This document shows positions 46,314-58,509 of a stretch of DNA of 64,000 nucleotides, piece by piece. The notes under the pieces were generated by a model, which had not been told where the DNA came from, ran no database searches, and saw only the letters and a program-made list of their open reading frames with translations. The first letter of the stretch is position 1; every line of letters begins with the position of its first letter. Source of the DNA: Nepenthes gracilis (lineage: Eukaryota; Streptophyta; Magnoliopsida; Caryophyllales; Nepenthaceae). The translations under genes and the position numbers were made by a program. The stretch spans positions 10,747,030 to 10,811,029 of the forward strand of contig BSYO01000030.1 of the NCBI GenBank assembly GCA_033239525.1, written 5' to 3'.

Positions 46314-47257
46314 TGGTAGAAGGTATGATGACGCAGTATAAGGTGCACGAAGAGTCCTTTGCTGGTGTCATGTAAGAGCTCAAGGAACATGCATACTGGA
46401 TCTCCACCATTTCCTCTACCGCCAAGCAAATCCAATACACCTTTAGTGAGTTGCAACAATCTATCACCAACATGCAGCAATCCTTCACTCTCATCAAATG
46501 ATAGACCATAACTACTTCAAATCCTCCTTTATTGCCCACTCCCACTTCATTCACACTTTCGATCCCGTCCCTGCAAAAATCTACTGCTCAAACCCTACCC
46601 TTTTGGCGCCACAACCTAATACACAAATTTCCTCACAAATCCATTTGCCCAAACTTGAAATTCCTTTCTTCTCAGGCGACAATGCTATGGGTGGTTATTT
46701 TAGATTGAGCGATTCTTCTTATATCATGACACCTCGCCTAACCAGAAATTGTCGATGGCTGCGTTCTACATCAAGGTTGCGGCTCTCTAGTGGTACAAAT
46801 GGCTACATGCAACCGATCAACTGTCCACATGGGAAGCGTTCGCTAGGGATCTCGAACTTTGCTTTGGGCCGTCCTCATACATGAATCACGAAACTATTCT
46901 GTATAAGTTTTGCCAGATTACCACAGTTTCTACACGGATGCCAGGTTTGTCTACAACCAACTTGTTAAATTGCTTCATTTTGGTGCTTGAGGATGACATC
47001 CAATGAGATATGTTGTTGTTGAAGCCCTTGACACTACCGGAAGCCATCAGAATGGCCAAATTGGTGGAGGAGAAATTGGATGCATGTCGAACTTGTTCAC
47101 AACGACCATCTCTACCCAGGTGTCCCGAAAATTCTGTTTCAGTATTGGCCAAATCTTCCCCACCTAGATTACTTTTCAAGAAATTGACCCAGCAGAAATG
47201 ACCGCCCGTCGAGAGCAAGGCCTATATTTTAATTGTGATGAAAAATTTACACTGAGC
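46314..47257 (+). pseudogene. Gypsy gag, frameshifted and cut
   Basis: The ATG at 46,314 opens 'MVEGMMTQYKVHEESF'. After stops, the gag core 'LPKLEIPFFSGDNAMG' appears near 46,650. Related text, 'AAFYIKVAALQWYKW', 'WEAFARDLELCFG' and 'PEAIRMAKLVEEKLD', continues across two more frames. 'TARREQGLYFNCDEKF', the start of a zinc knuckle, lies at 47,200-47,245. The remaining knuckle residues are missing because an LTR of another family begins at about 47,258. At least four frame breaks. Confidence 0.85.
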
Positions 47258-48191
47258 CATTTGAATAATTTGACTTGATCTTAAAATATATTCGGACGTC
47301 ATAATATATCTAACAAATTTAAAGAATGTATCCAAGCCGGCAGGTGATAAAATATAATGAGCAACCTTATCTATGGGTATAGAATACATGAATTGTGGCA
47401 TAAAGTTACTTGGACTATGTATAACCATTACTCAAGCTAGTTTTTAAATAATTAAAATTCAAATTTGATGTATAATTTGTATTTTTGGATTGATTTATGT
47501 TGGAGTTTGATTTGGAATTGGATTTTAGATTTAGATTTGAGATTTACCGATTTTACCTTCAGTTAGGCCTTGGTATATCTTAAACAACGATTTTAATTAT
47601 ATATTTTAATCCGGACCTTTGAAATATCTGTCACGGTACTGTTTCAACTTCTACGCACTCTATGGGATCATCCGACTATCGGATTCTACCCCAAATTACA
47701 AGCTGATCGGGCATTCGACTTGGATTTGGACTTGAACTCGGATTTGACATCAGCTTTGAAATTAGTCTGGATCACCTCTATTATATATATTATATATATA
47801 TATATACATCCCGATGATGATTGTTTTATGAATTTAAACATTTATTTTGGATTTGGATATTCGGTTTGAGTACGAGACTACCATTAAAACTTTTAGACTT
47901 TGGATCTTAGATTTTTATTAGATTTATTTTATTGGCGATTTGGATTTATTATGTAATTTGATTCGATTTCACATCTTCGACTTTCCATCTGATTTATTGG
48001 ACTCTTTTTATCTAAATATGGTACTTGTTAGGTATTTGGCTCACATTTTTTATTTTGACCATTAAGAGTAGAATGTTCAGATACACTGCAGGAGTTAGGA
48101 CGTGATCCGTCAGCCGTTCGTCCGATTTGGTGAGTTTTAGTTTGTTATGGTTAAAATCGAAAATTGATATGATTATTATGAAAATTGACCG
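47258..48191 (+). repeat. Older Gypsy LTR (left part), interrupted by a solo LTR
   Basis: This DNA is the inverted counterpart of 48,500-49,545. Matches include 'gacgtccgaatatatt' (complement at about 47,290) with 49,470, the (TA)n stretches at 47,784 and 48,877, and 'gatttggtgagtt' at 48,124 with its complement near 48,550. It continues at 50,904-51,204 on the far side of the solo LTR. Confidence 0.88.
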
Positions 48192-50898
48192 TGTCACGAA
48201 CCCGAACCAAGCAGGTCAATTTAAATAATTAATTATAATTTCTAAAATCTAAAATCCCAATTAATTTTAAAACCAATAATACCAAGTCCCAAAATTCGGG
48301 TGTGACAAACCAAATTATACACTTAACAAAATTAAAATCCTCACAGGACCTCATCGAACAATAAGTCCGAGCAAAATAAATACGACCGCTCTACGATCAT
48401 CGTAGTTTTGAGATAATAATCCACCCAAAAATCAAAATCAAACATAAACAAATATTCAATTATTCCCAACATATAGCAATAAGCCCATATCCTAGCCAAT
48501 TCCATAATCCAAATACATTAATTAATAATATGAATCATAACAAAATCAACTCACCAAATCTGGATTTAATATCCGACCGATCATGTCCGAACTCCCGTCT
48601 CGCATCCAAACCTTCTACTCTGAAGGACAAAACAGAAAAATGAGCCTAATACCCAAAAAGATCATATTTAGTCAAAAGAAAGTTCAATAAATCGGAGGAA
48701 TGTCAAATGGGTGAAAATCCAATCAAATTCTAAGATAAATCCAAATCGCCGATAAAACGAATCCAACCGAAATCCAAGATCCAAATTTCAAAATTCAATG
48801 GTAGTCTCGCACCCAAATCAAATATCCAAATCCAAACAAACGTCCAAATTTCCAAAATAATTGCCGGACGGGACGTATATATATATATAAATATATATAT
48901 AATCAAAATCGAGGTGATCCGAACCAATTCCAAAATCGGGTGTCGATCCAAGTTCAAATCCGAGTCCGAGTCCAAGTCCAAATCCAAATCCAATGCCCGA
49001 TCGTTTTTGTGATCCGAGGCGAATCCGAGCCGGATGCCGAGTCCAAATCCAATTCCGAGTCCAGTCAATGCCCAATCACTTGTGATCCGAGGCGCAGAAT
49101 CGAGCAAATGGATGATCCAATAGCAAGGCAGATACCGGCAAAGACCGCGTGACGGATGTCCAAAGATTCGGATCAAAACATATAATCAAAATCTTTTCAG
49201 ACGAGACATACCAAGCCCAATTATAGGCAAAATCATAATCTTAAATCCAAGTCCAAAATCCATATCCAAATCAAAATCCAATACCAATTAATGCAAAAAT
49301 ACAAATTATGCACCAAAGTTGGGTTCTCATTATTTAAAGACTACTGAGGAAGGGTTACACATAATCCCAGAACCTTCCAGCCAAAATCCATGTATCAGAT
49401 ACCCATATATGTTTCACTATGTTTTTGGGCCACCCGGGTGTAGATTCTCAGTTTGTGGGATAGACAGACGTCCGAATATATTCAAGGCCAAATCAAGGTG
49501 TCTAAATGGGAAGGTCACTACTCAAAGCCTTTCTCACGGGCGAAAGGGATTTCCAAATAACAAATAATCTCGTTTTGTTCCTGGCTTTTAATCAAATAAT
49601 CCAAATCCAAAATGAAGGATTACAACCCTAAGACGCATGCGTGAAAATACACGCCAATGCAAATTTCGCCATATTTTTTAGATTATGATACATCGATATA
49701 AATATATATCGAATCCAATAAATTATTTGACTTTCTTTAAAAATATCAAATTCTCCAAAATCATAAAACCACCCAACAATTTCCAAAATATCCAACGAAC
49801 TACACACGTACGTCTTAATAAATAAATAAATGCCAGATCAAAAATAAATGATATTAGTAAAATTCCAAACAAAAGATCCAAAATGATTGGAATTAAAATT
49901 ACTAAAAAGAGGGGAGTTTTACGATCTTGCCTGACCTCATATTTTGCAGATCTGAAGAAAGGATGTCCCGAAATGCCTCAATCGGCACTCTCTCTTTCCT
50001 GCCGCGCGAAACCCTCGCCCAGCTGCTCTCTCTCTCCTCTGCACGGCTGCTGCTGCGCACCCATGGCATCGCCGGTCACCGGCGACCACCACTGGCCACC
50101 GCCGACCTCCATCATGACAGCACTGCACGCTGCCGTCGCCGCTGCACAGCCCTCCTCTCCAAGCGCCGTTTTCTCTCTCTCTCACTACGCGGCTTCTATC
50201 CACGGCTTCAACCCACCGCCGTCGACCCGGCCACCACCAGCCATCACCGACCACCATCGCAGCGCCACCTCCGCGCAACACCGTTAAGAACGCTGCCGAC
50301 AAAAGCCGTCGGCCTCCTCGACGATTTTCTCTTCGCGAAACCACCACCGGGCAAATTTCCACCCGCCGACAACCACCGGCCACTCCTAGCTGCCGACGAC
50401 CACCAACACTGCGCCGATTACGCCGCACGCCGCCGTCGTCAACCTCTGATTTCCCCTTCTTCATCCTTGCACAGGGCGAAAATGGTGCCCGATTTCCCAC
50501 TCTCTCTCTCCTCTTCGATCGTCCTTATCTCCTGCTGCAAGTCCTTTTTTCTTCTTTTTTTTTTCTTTTTTTTTTCTTTTTCCTTCGATCCTTATCTGCT
50601 TCTGCATTTTCCTTTTTTTCTTTTTTTTCTTTTCCAATTATATATATATATAATAATATTATTATTATATATATATATATAATATATATATATATTATAT
50701 ATATATATTCAATTTTGATTTTCTTTTGATCCAAAATCCAAAACGATATTTAATAACACCTACAAGACTCTGCGCCAACCCAACCGATCCAAATATCCTC
50801 CAAAGATTTTTCAATATTTAATTAATTTTATCACGTCCAATTTGCCCAAAATTATAATTAATATTAAATTAATCTGAACAAAGATCCGGGATATTACA
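48192..50898 (-). mobile_element. Solo Gypsy LTR (2.7 kb) with GACCG target duplication
   Basis: On the minus strand it runs TGTAATATCCCGG (50,898) to GTTCGTGACA (48,192). The five bases GACCG occur on both sides (48,187-48,191 and 50,899-50,903). No internal region or second LTR, so it is a solo LTR left by recombination. It inserted into an LTR of its own family lying in the opposite orientation. Inside are CT-rich and GC-rich blocks (49,980-50,600) and an AT microsatellite (50,638-50,709). Terminal bases and layout resemble Del/Tekay-type LTRs. Confidence 0.92.
50638..50709. repeat. (TA)n / (AAT)n microsatellite
   Basis: About 72 bp of TATA with interspersed ATT, self-complementary, in the U3 of the solo LTR, just as in the LTR ending at 20,413. 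Confidence 0.95.
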
Positions 50899-50903
50899 GA
50901 CCG

Positions 50904-51204
50904 GGTATAGGTCCATGGTAATATTTTAAAATCTGTTGTGATATTTTGATTATATCTGAATTATGATTATGATTAATTTATTACATTCCTTACAATGACT
51001 GTAAAGCATGTCGAATTTTTATCGTTTGGACAGTTATCCGATGAGATCTTATGAGGATTTTGACTTATCAGGTCTTATGTATTTGGTTTTGTCACACCCG
51101 AATTTTTTGGACTTAGTATTATTTGTTGGATTTAATTATAATTTTAAATTTTAAAACTTATAATTAATTATTTAAATTGACATGTTTGGTTCGAATTTGT
51201 GACA
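50904..51204 (+). repeat. Older Gypsy LTR (right part)
   Basis: Continuation of 47,258-48,191. It contains 'ggttttgtcacacccgaatt' (51,090) and ends GAATTTGTGACA at 51,204. It matches the complement of 48,192-48,470. The duplicated carbonic anhydrase block begins at the next base. Confidence 0.88.
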
Positions 51205-52413
51205 AAACGCTTATCACATAGAATGTATCTTGGTCAAGAGTTACTAAGACGACGTTTAAATTTTGCATATAAAAAGGTTTGAAATTTATCATCCAAAATG
51301 CCTTCTTCCTTGAAGATAATCCTACATTTAAGCAAAAGCACGTCCTCTAAATATCTATTTTTTATTCACTTTCTTACAATAATTCTAGTTTAGCTAGAAT
51401 TTTTACTGATTTAAATATCAAATAATAAATTAAGAGTTAATTCTATACTTTTAAACTCTTATCCTTATTTACAGTGTACGGAAATTAAATTATAAAATCC
51501 AATATATCCTTCGTGGTGATCAAATTTAAATTTATTATAAATATCATATTTGTTGATTTAAGCGACTTAGAAGATACTATAACAACTAACATGAGTTTTC
51601 TTATGTTTGCCAAATCGAATTTCCAATTAACTTGACCCTTACTTGCATTGAGACCACCAGGAAGGCAAATCTTGAACCAAATTATTTTTTTCAAAAAAAA
51701 AAATGAAAAATAAAACACTAACACATAAAATAATTGGCAGACAAAGCTTTTGGAATATTATCCTTTATAAATCAATTTGGTATTTATAAATCTATTTAAT
51801 TAACTTCAGATTGCATATGTTTAGGTTCTGATTAGTTCACTTTATATAATAAATGGGTTTGAATCAAGTATTATTTCCTTAACTCAAACACATTTCGGTA
51901 AAAAAAAAAAAAAAAAATTATAGGCTCGAGCTTAGAGCTCAGACATGGCTTCTTTACTATTCAAAAAAATTTTGAAGGAAGTTTATACATAAGTCATTAA
52001 ATAATATGTTATTTCTGACATAAATCGACCTATACAGCTAAAACAGTTTGTTTATGAGCCTAAATAAATCCAATCTAACTAAATTAAAACTTGATTTGTT
52101 TATTTAAAGAGTTTAAAAGATAAACTTTGTGTAATTTACTTAGAATTAACAAACTCAAATGAACCTTTATCAAATTAAGCCTATGAATAATTTATAGATA
52201 ATTTGATTCATTTATAACATTAGATGTTCTAGTGAGTTACTTGAATTAAAAAATTGGAAAAAAATATCCTAATTATGTTACTTTTTTAAAAATTTATTGC
52301 CATTTTTAATTTTTATTTTTATCAATTTTTATTCAGAGTTTATTTAAAATCTAATTTTATATTAGGTTATATAGTCTTTTACATCTAATATCTAAAAATT
52401 AAAAAAATAAATA

Positions 52414-52640
52414 AAAATATGGCGTCTCCTGATAATCCATAGTCAAAGAGGCGTGTAGAAAACAAATTCCATTTTGCCTTCCAGTACTTTCTGGGAATAA
52501 AGAGTTGATTAAATTAATAAAAAAATAAATAAAAATATGGCGTCCTGATAATCCATAGTCAAAGAAACGTGTAGAAAACAAATTCCACCCTTGTTTTTTG
52601 GCATTCCGGCACTTTCTGGGGATAAAGAATTGATTAAATT
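52414..52640 (+). repeat. Promoter-proximal tandem duplication (about 120 bp)
   Basis: 'aaaaatatggcgtc', then 'ctgataatccatagtcaaag', then 'gtgtagaaaacaaattcca' occurs at 52,414 and again at 52,534, ending with 'gattaaattaat' each time. Copy 1 (22,960-23,075) has a single unit. Confidence 0.9.
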
Positions 52641-52977
52641 AATTATCAATAGAGCCCAGTAAATTGTATTCAGTCTCCTCCATCTCACAGCGCCCAAGAA
52701 TCTCGAGAAGAAGGTTCGTTCATCTGCTAACTCAATTTCTTAATTTTCTGATCTGAGTCCGTCTTCCATTTTTGCGTCCGATTGATTTTCCTGGAATTGT
52801 CGGTTCTTTTTCGCGTTTCTATTTCTTCTATCGCAAATTCCGTCCAGATCTGTTCTTCGATCTTACGAATCGACCTATATCAGTTCCTTGTTGATTAGAT
52901 TTATTAGTCGAATTCAATCAGTCTGTGAATCGAAAAGAATAATTTTACTTGTTGAGCAGAAAGCCATCTCCCTCTCT

Positions 52978-53868
52978 GCTGGGTTGTGGATTACTTCCGT
53001 GTAGAATCTTGCATTTTAATTGGTCTTTTATGCTCCGTTGAAGTGAAGCCGAGTTTATGATTGATGTTATGAAACTACAAATTGTTCCAATCAATCCCAA
53101 AATTAATGGCACATCTAAGCATGTGAGCGCAATTATTGTTTTCGATACAAGTAAAGAAAACAAGTGGGGTTTATAATTACTTCTCCGTTTGCTAATGCTG
53201 GATTGCTGATTTTCACTTGAGTCCTTGCTAACTTGGATGGAATTGGGGAAAAAAGGTGGAAATTTTGTCGGGATGTTATTTAATTGTTGAAAAATTCTCA
53301 TTCACTAGTTCACCCTTGCACCCCAAGGTCCAATTTAGAGTTCAGATATATTGCCACATTAGATATTCTAGCGTCTGCTTATTCCGATTGTAAGACATGG
53401 TGCTTGTGGGTTTCGTGGTAGTTGTTATAAAATATGCTAGGATTCTGGATTTTCAATAATGCAACTTCAAAGATAGAATTTTAGAATAGCTGGAGGAGTA
53501 GAACTCCTTGATGAAATCTCTGTGCCATGATCAGCAGAAGTTGATAGTCAAGACATTTTTGCTGGTGGTGCTATGAATTGTCATGAACTTGTTCCTCAGT
53601 TAACAATAGCTGGCTTAGAGTACAAAATGAACCAGGGCGGATCAACTCTGCTGGTTAAGGCTCTTAGTTAGCCAACGCTCTTAATGATGTGCAGTGGGGC
53701 ACAAATGGGGGAAAAAAAAGTGATGTTCCTGAGCTAGAAAGGAGGATCATTGTCACTGTGTCATTGAAGTTGTGGAATCAGATAGTCATTTTTTGATTAA
53801 TCCACTTATCCACATGAGTATTGTATAGAACTACAGTTGGTTTAGCTCTGTGTTGTATAGAACTACTG
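52978..53868. other. Foreign DNA of unknown origin upstream of the Copia LTR
   Basis: Absent from copy 1. The stretch 53,480-53,790 has a coding-like feel on the plus strand ('AMNCHELVPQLTIAGLEYKM', then 'NQGGSTLLVKAL', then in another frame 'ANALNDVQWGTNG'), broken by stops. I do not recognise the protein. A 14-bp word 'ttgtatagaactac' is repeated at about 53,820 and 53,852. Confidence 0.4.
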
Positions 53869-54434
53869 TTGGCGCGCTTGAAGGGTGCTCGAAGCGCCGA
53901 TTCCAGTGGCACCCGTGCTTGAGGCGTGCTTGACGGGCGCTTGAGCACCCACGCGCAATATAAAAACACGCTAACATGTTTTAGGGTAAAACTACTTATA
54001 TTTTTTGAGACCTAGAGCGTCATCTTTGACAGAAAAAGAAGAGAAAAAAAAAGAAAAGGGAGAAGAGGAAGATTCGAGCAACCAATTGATTTCCGAATCG
54101 TATCCAGTCTCCGCTGACCTTGGGTACTCTATTCTCGGAGTTGAGAAGAATGTTTTATTGGTCAAATTTCTACACTTTTTTCTTATACTCATTGTTACTC
54201 GGTTTATTTGATATAAGGTGTCGAGTCTTTATATTTTATTGGGATTTGTGTTGTCGAATTTTATACAGTGGAGATATTTCGAACGTATCGTCACGTGAAT
54301 ATTTTCACTCATTCTAAAGAGAGTTTTCCACGTAAAATCATGTATTCTTCATTATTTGTGAAGAATTGTTATTTATTTGTTATGTGTTATCGAATATTTA
54401 CTCACAATTCAAATAAGTTGGTTGTATCCCAACA
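53869..54434 (+). repeat. 5' LTR of the decayed Copia element (truncated)
   Basis: Aligns with the 3' LTR from 'ggcgcgcttgaa' onward (3' copy 'ggcgtgcgctcgag', near 58,636), through 'ttttttgagacct' (54,000 / 58,768), to TGTATCCCAACA at 54,434. The first ~120 bp present in the 3' LTR are missing. Confidence 0.85.
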
Positions 54435-54436
54435 AG

Positions 54437-54449
54437 TGGTACTAGAGAC
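54437..54449 (+). promoter_or_regulatory. Decayed primer-binding site
   Basis: TGGTACTAGAGAC, two bases after the LTR, a mutated form of the TGGTATCAGAG initiator-Met tRNA site. Confidence 0.7.
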
Positions 54450-54489
54450 ATAGTTATTGGTATTTTGTATTGAAATTTATTTGAATCGA

Positions 54490-55345
54490 TGGAGGTTGGG
54501 AACAAAATAGTTTATTTGAATGGCACAAACTACGATATTTGGAGGAGCAAGATAAAATACTTATTATTTGTGAAAGTAATGCATTTTTTAGTATTTGCTA
54601 CGTAAAAGCTCAAGTCAAAATTCAAGGAGGAATGAGCTTTTGAATAAAAACATGTTTGTGGTTATATTCGACAATTTGTGGACGACATATATAATTACAT
54701 TCGAGATGAGACGAATGCAAAGACATTATGGAAGAAGCTTGAAATGCTCTATGCTTCAAAAATCGATAACAATAAATTGTACCACTTGATGAAATTGATG
54801 CGAGTGAGGTACAATGAGTGTACATTGATAGCCGATCGCTTGAACGAGTTTTAAGAATGTGTGGATTAGTTGAGTGGCAAGGATATTAAATTTGATGATG
54901 AGCTATTGGGTTTTTGAATGAGCTGTTGGGCTTGTGGATGAGCTACTGGGCTTGTAATTGTTGACCATATTATCGGACTTTTGGGAGATGATACGGATTA
55001 CCATCATCAATACAGCTTTGAATAGCGTGGTGACTTTGGAAATAGCAAAATGAGTCGTGCTAAATGGGGAGATGAAACATCGATCACAGGTCTCTTCTTC
55101 TTCACACTCTAAAGTGTTTGATCTCCGACTCATGGGGAAGGAATAAAGAACATGGCCATAAATCTGGTAAGAAAAGCCGAAGCAAGTTCTGATCGAGGTA
55201 CTGAAACCTCGAGTGCCACTACTACGAGAAAAAGGGGCACATCAAGAAATACTGTTATAAGTGAAATCGTGAAAACGCAGATGGCAATTAGAAGAAGGCG
55301 GATAAGGCCCGAGATGAAGAGAGAGCCTCAGTTTTTACCAAGGGC
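54490..55345 (+). pseudogene. Decayed Copia gag
   Basis: The ATG at 54,490 opens 'MEVGNKIVYLNGTNYDIWRS', the TNT1-type gag start. 'TLWKKLEMLYASKIDNNKLY' and 'DRLNEF' follow near 54,730-54,850 in another frame. A zinc-knuckle remnant 'YYEKKGHIKKYCYK' lies near 55,217-55,260, with two cysteine codons changed. Many stops. Confidence 0.8.
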
Positions 55346-55409
55346 GACCTTTTGTTAGTATGCAAGGAGGATAAAGTGATCAATTTGCAGATCACGAAAC
55401 CAATTGAGT

Positions 55410-56980
55410 GGTGGACAGTGGTGTCTTACTCTACGTCACATCACGAAGGGATTTTTTCACGTTTTACACTCCCGATGATTTTGGAGTGTTGAAGATGGGT
55501 AACGAAGGCACATCCCGAATTGTCGGCTGAAGTAACGTGGTGCCTTACACAAAAATGGAACAAAGTTATTGTTGAGGAATATACGACATGTCCCAAATAT
55601 TTGGCTAAACCTAATTTTAGCGGGAAAACTCGATGATGAAGGATTTTGTAACATATTTTATGAAGGGGTATGGAAGTTGATTAGAAGATCTCTAGTAATT
55701 TTTCAAAGAAAAAAGTTTTTAACTTGTATGTGTTGTAAGCCTCTATTTCAGTTGGAGATGTACATATTGCTAGAAGTGATGAGTTTTCTGATTTGTGATA
55801 TCGACGGCTAAGTCACATGAGCCAGAAAGGGCTGAATTGTCTAGCCAAGAAGGACTTCCTTTGGGGTGTGAAGAAAGCCAAACCAAAGACTTGTTCTCAC
55901 TGCATGGCGGGAAAACAGTGATGAGTTTTATTTCATGAAAACTCGTCCTTGAGGAAGGACAATCTTCTTGAATTGGTCCACATTGACATATGTGGCCCTC
56001 TCAAGGTGAAGACACATGAAGGAGCACTTTACTTCATTACATTTATTGATGATTGTTCAAAAAAATTGTGAGTATATTCGTTAAAGTCGAAGGATTAAGC
56101 CCTATTGGAGAGGCAAATAGGGAAGAAGCTGAAGTGTATTCGGAGTGACAATGACGATGAGTATATCGGATCATTTGATGTATATTGTCAGACCCAAGGG
56201 ATTTAACATCAAAGGATTTCACCGAAGACACCGCAGCTTAATGGTATAGCTGAATAAATGAACATGAACGAATGAATGTTTGCTATGTGCTTTCGGAGGT
56301 GAAGCCCATCGGTTCATTTTGGGGGAAAGTCTTAAATATTGTGGCTCACGCAATCAACCTATATCCGAGCAGTTCACTAAATGGAGAAGTCCCAGATAAT
56401 GTGTGATCCAAAAAGTAGGTATCCTCTGATCACTTGTGCGTATTCGGGTGTAAATCCTTTGTCCACATCCTTGAGGACGAGGGGTCTAAGCCGAAGTCGA
56501 AGATAAGGGAGTGCATCTTTCTCGGCTACGAGGAAGATGAAACGTGATATTGGTTCTACGATCTGATAGAGAAGAATTTTGTTCGATTAAGGGATGTAGT
56601 GTTCGTTGAGGATGAGATAATTAAAGATATCGTCAGAGAGGCGAAGGTTGTTTCCAACAATGACGATAGCTGAGTTTGCAATATGAATCTTGAGTTCTTA
56701 ATACCGGTACCTATTTGTAATGAAGACGGTGATCAAGGCAGTGTTGAAGGGGAAGAAGACCATGGGACTCTTATGCTCGATGGAGAGGACAATGTACATG
56801 AGGATGATGTTGTTCCTCGTGATGATGCTGGACCCGCTGAGATCATTCCACTCCGACGATCCACAAGATATAGAAGGCCATCTATTCACTTATCAGCCGA
56901 TGAGTATGTGCTGCATAATGATAGTAGAGAGCTCAAAAGCTTTGATGAGATTATGAAGGATGAGCACAAATCGTAGTAGA
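55410..56980 (+). pseudogene. Decayed Copia protease and integrase
   Basis: 'NIRHVPNIWLNLILAGKLDD' at 55,580, then the integrase zinc domain ('SHMSQKGLNCLAKKD', 'CSHCMAGKQ') at 55,810-55,920 with stops, 'VHIDICGPLKVKT' (first Asp) near 55,980, and 'RSDNDDEYIGSF' (second Asp) near 56,140. The segment 56,683-56,976 ('IPLRRSTRYRRPSIHLSADE') joins integrase to reverse transcriptase. Confidence 0.82.
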
Positions 56981-56989
56981 TGAAAGCCA

Positions 56990-58500
56990 TATAAGATGAA
57001 ATGAGATCGCTACGGGAAAATCACTCGTGCGAGATGACAAAACTGTCGAAGGGTAACGAGCGTTGAAGAATAAGTGAGTCTTCCATTTAAAGGCTAATGA
57101 GAACAGCCCACAACCAACATATAAGGCGGGGTTGGTTGTGAAATACTTTAATCAGCGAAAGGGTGTTGATTTTGAGGAGATTTTCGCTTGGGTTGTGAAG
57201 ATGCTTTCACTGTGGGTGGTGTTTGGATTGGCCATGATTCTTGATTTGGAAGTTGAATAATTGAATATACGGACGAATTTTCATTATGGTGACCTTGAGG
57301 AGGAGATTTATATGGAGTGGTCGGAGGGATTATGAATTGAGGGGAAGAAACGTTTAGTATACCGTCTGGAAAAAAGCCTATACGGGGCTGAAGTAAAATC
57401 TAAGACATTGGTATAAGAAGTTTGAGTCTGTTATTATGGATCAATGCTATCAAAAGACTATTTCGAACGATTGTGTCTTTGTTTAAAGGTTTTTCGAAAA
57501 TGATTTCGTTATTCTCCTACTTTATATGGATGATATACTCATTGTTGGGCAAAATATCTCCTGAATTAATGAATTAAAGCAATGGCTTAGGACATCTTTT
57601 ACCATAAATGATCTGGGGCCAACAAAGCAAATTTTAGATATAAGAATATTTCACGACCACAAAATAAGGAAACAAGTGGATATCTCAGAGACTTATGTGG
57701 AGAAGGTACTTCAACGTTTTAACAAGGAGAAGTTGAAGCCAGCGAGCACTCTATTAGCCAATCATTTTAAATTAATCCACCATCAATGCCCTTCCACGGA
57801 TGAAGAAAAGGTAGGTATGAGAGGCATTCTTTACTATTCGGCCGTGAGGAGTTGATGTATGCTATAGTGTGTACAATACTAGATATTGCTCATGTTATTG
57901 GAACAGCCAGTCATTTTCTTTCAAATCTCGAAAAGGAGTATTGGTCTGTGTTAAAATGAATATTGAGGTATCTCCGAGAAACTTTCAAGTTGTGTTTATG
58001 TTTTAGAAGGGACAAGCCACTTTTCGTTGGATACACTTATACAGACATGGGGGGCGATGTCGACTCTCGAAAGTCCAAATCGTGGTATTTAGTCATATTT
58101 TCGGGAGGAGTTTTCTTTTGACAATCAAAGTTGTAAAAGTATGTTGCTCTATCGGCCATCAAATCGGAGTTTATTGCTGTAACCGAGGCAAGTAAGGTGA
58201 TGTTGTGGATGAAGAAGTTCATCCGGGAGCTCAGTTTCAAGTAAGAGCGATATGTGTTATTTTGTAACAATCAAAACGCGATTCACCTTTATAGAAATTC
58301 GTCATTTCATTATAGATCGAAGCACATTGATGTGATATATCATTCGGTGCGGAATGTTGTTGATTCGGAGTTGTTAACACTTGATAATGTCGGTATCGAG
58401 GAGAATGGATCAGACATGATGACCAAAGCGATACAAAGGGGGAAGCTTGAAATTTGTCGAACTGTTGCCGGGATGATTATTGTCCCCACACGAACGTGAA
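56990..58500 (+). pseudogene. Decayed Copia reverse transcriptase and RNase H
   Basis: Reverse transcriptase words survive in changing frames (57,100-57,560). The catalytic box near 57,520 reads LLYMDDILIVG, so the YVDD valine has become methionine. RNase H blocks follow: 'MGGDVDSRKSKSW' near 58,050, and the 3' end 'LFCNNQNAIHLYRNSSFHYR', 'SKHIDVIYHSVRNVV', 'DMMTKAIQRGK' at 58,254-58,450. The best-preserved part is the last 80 codons. Confidence 0.85.
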
Positions 58501-58509
58501 GGAAAGTTT

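Noticed and set aside
49937..50682. Two long overlapping open frames (187 and 251 codons) in GC/CT-rich DNA
   Set aside because: They lie inside the solo Gypsy LTR, on opposite strands, and are made of CT-rich and CCACC-rich runs. No domain is recognisable; this is compositional.
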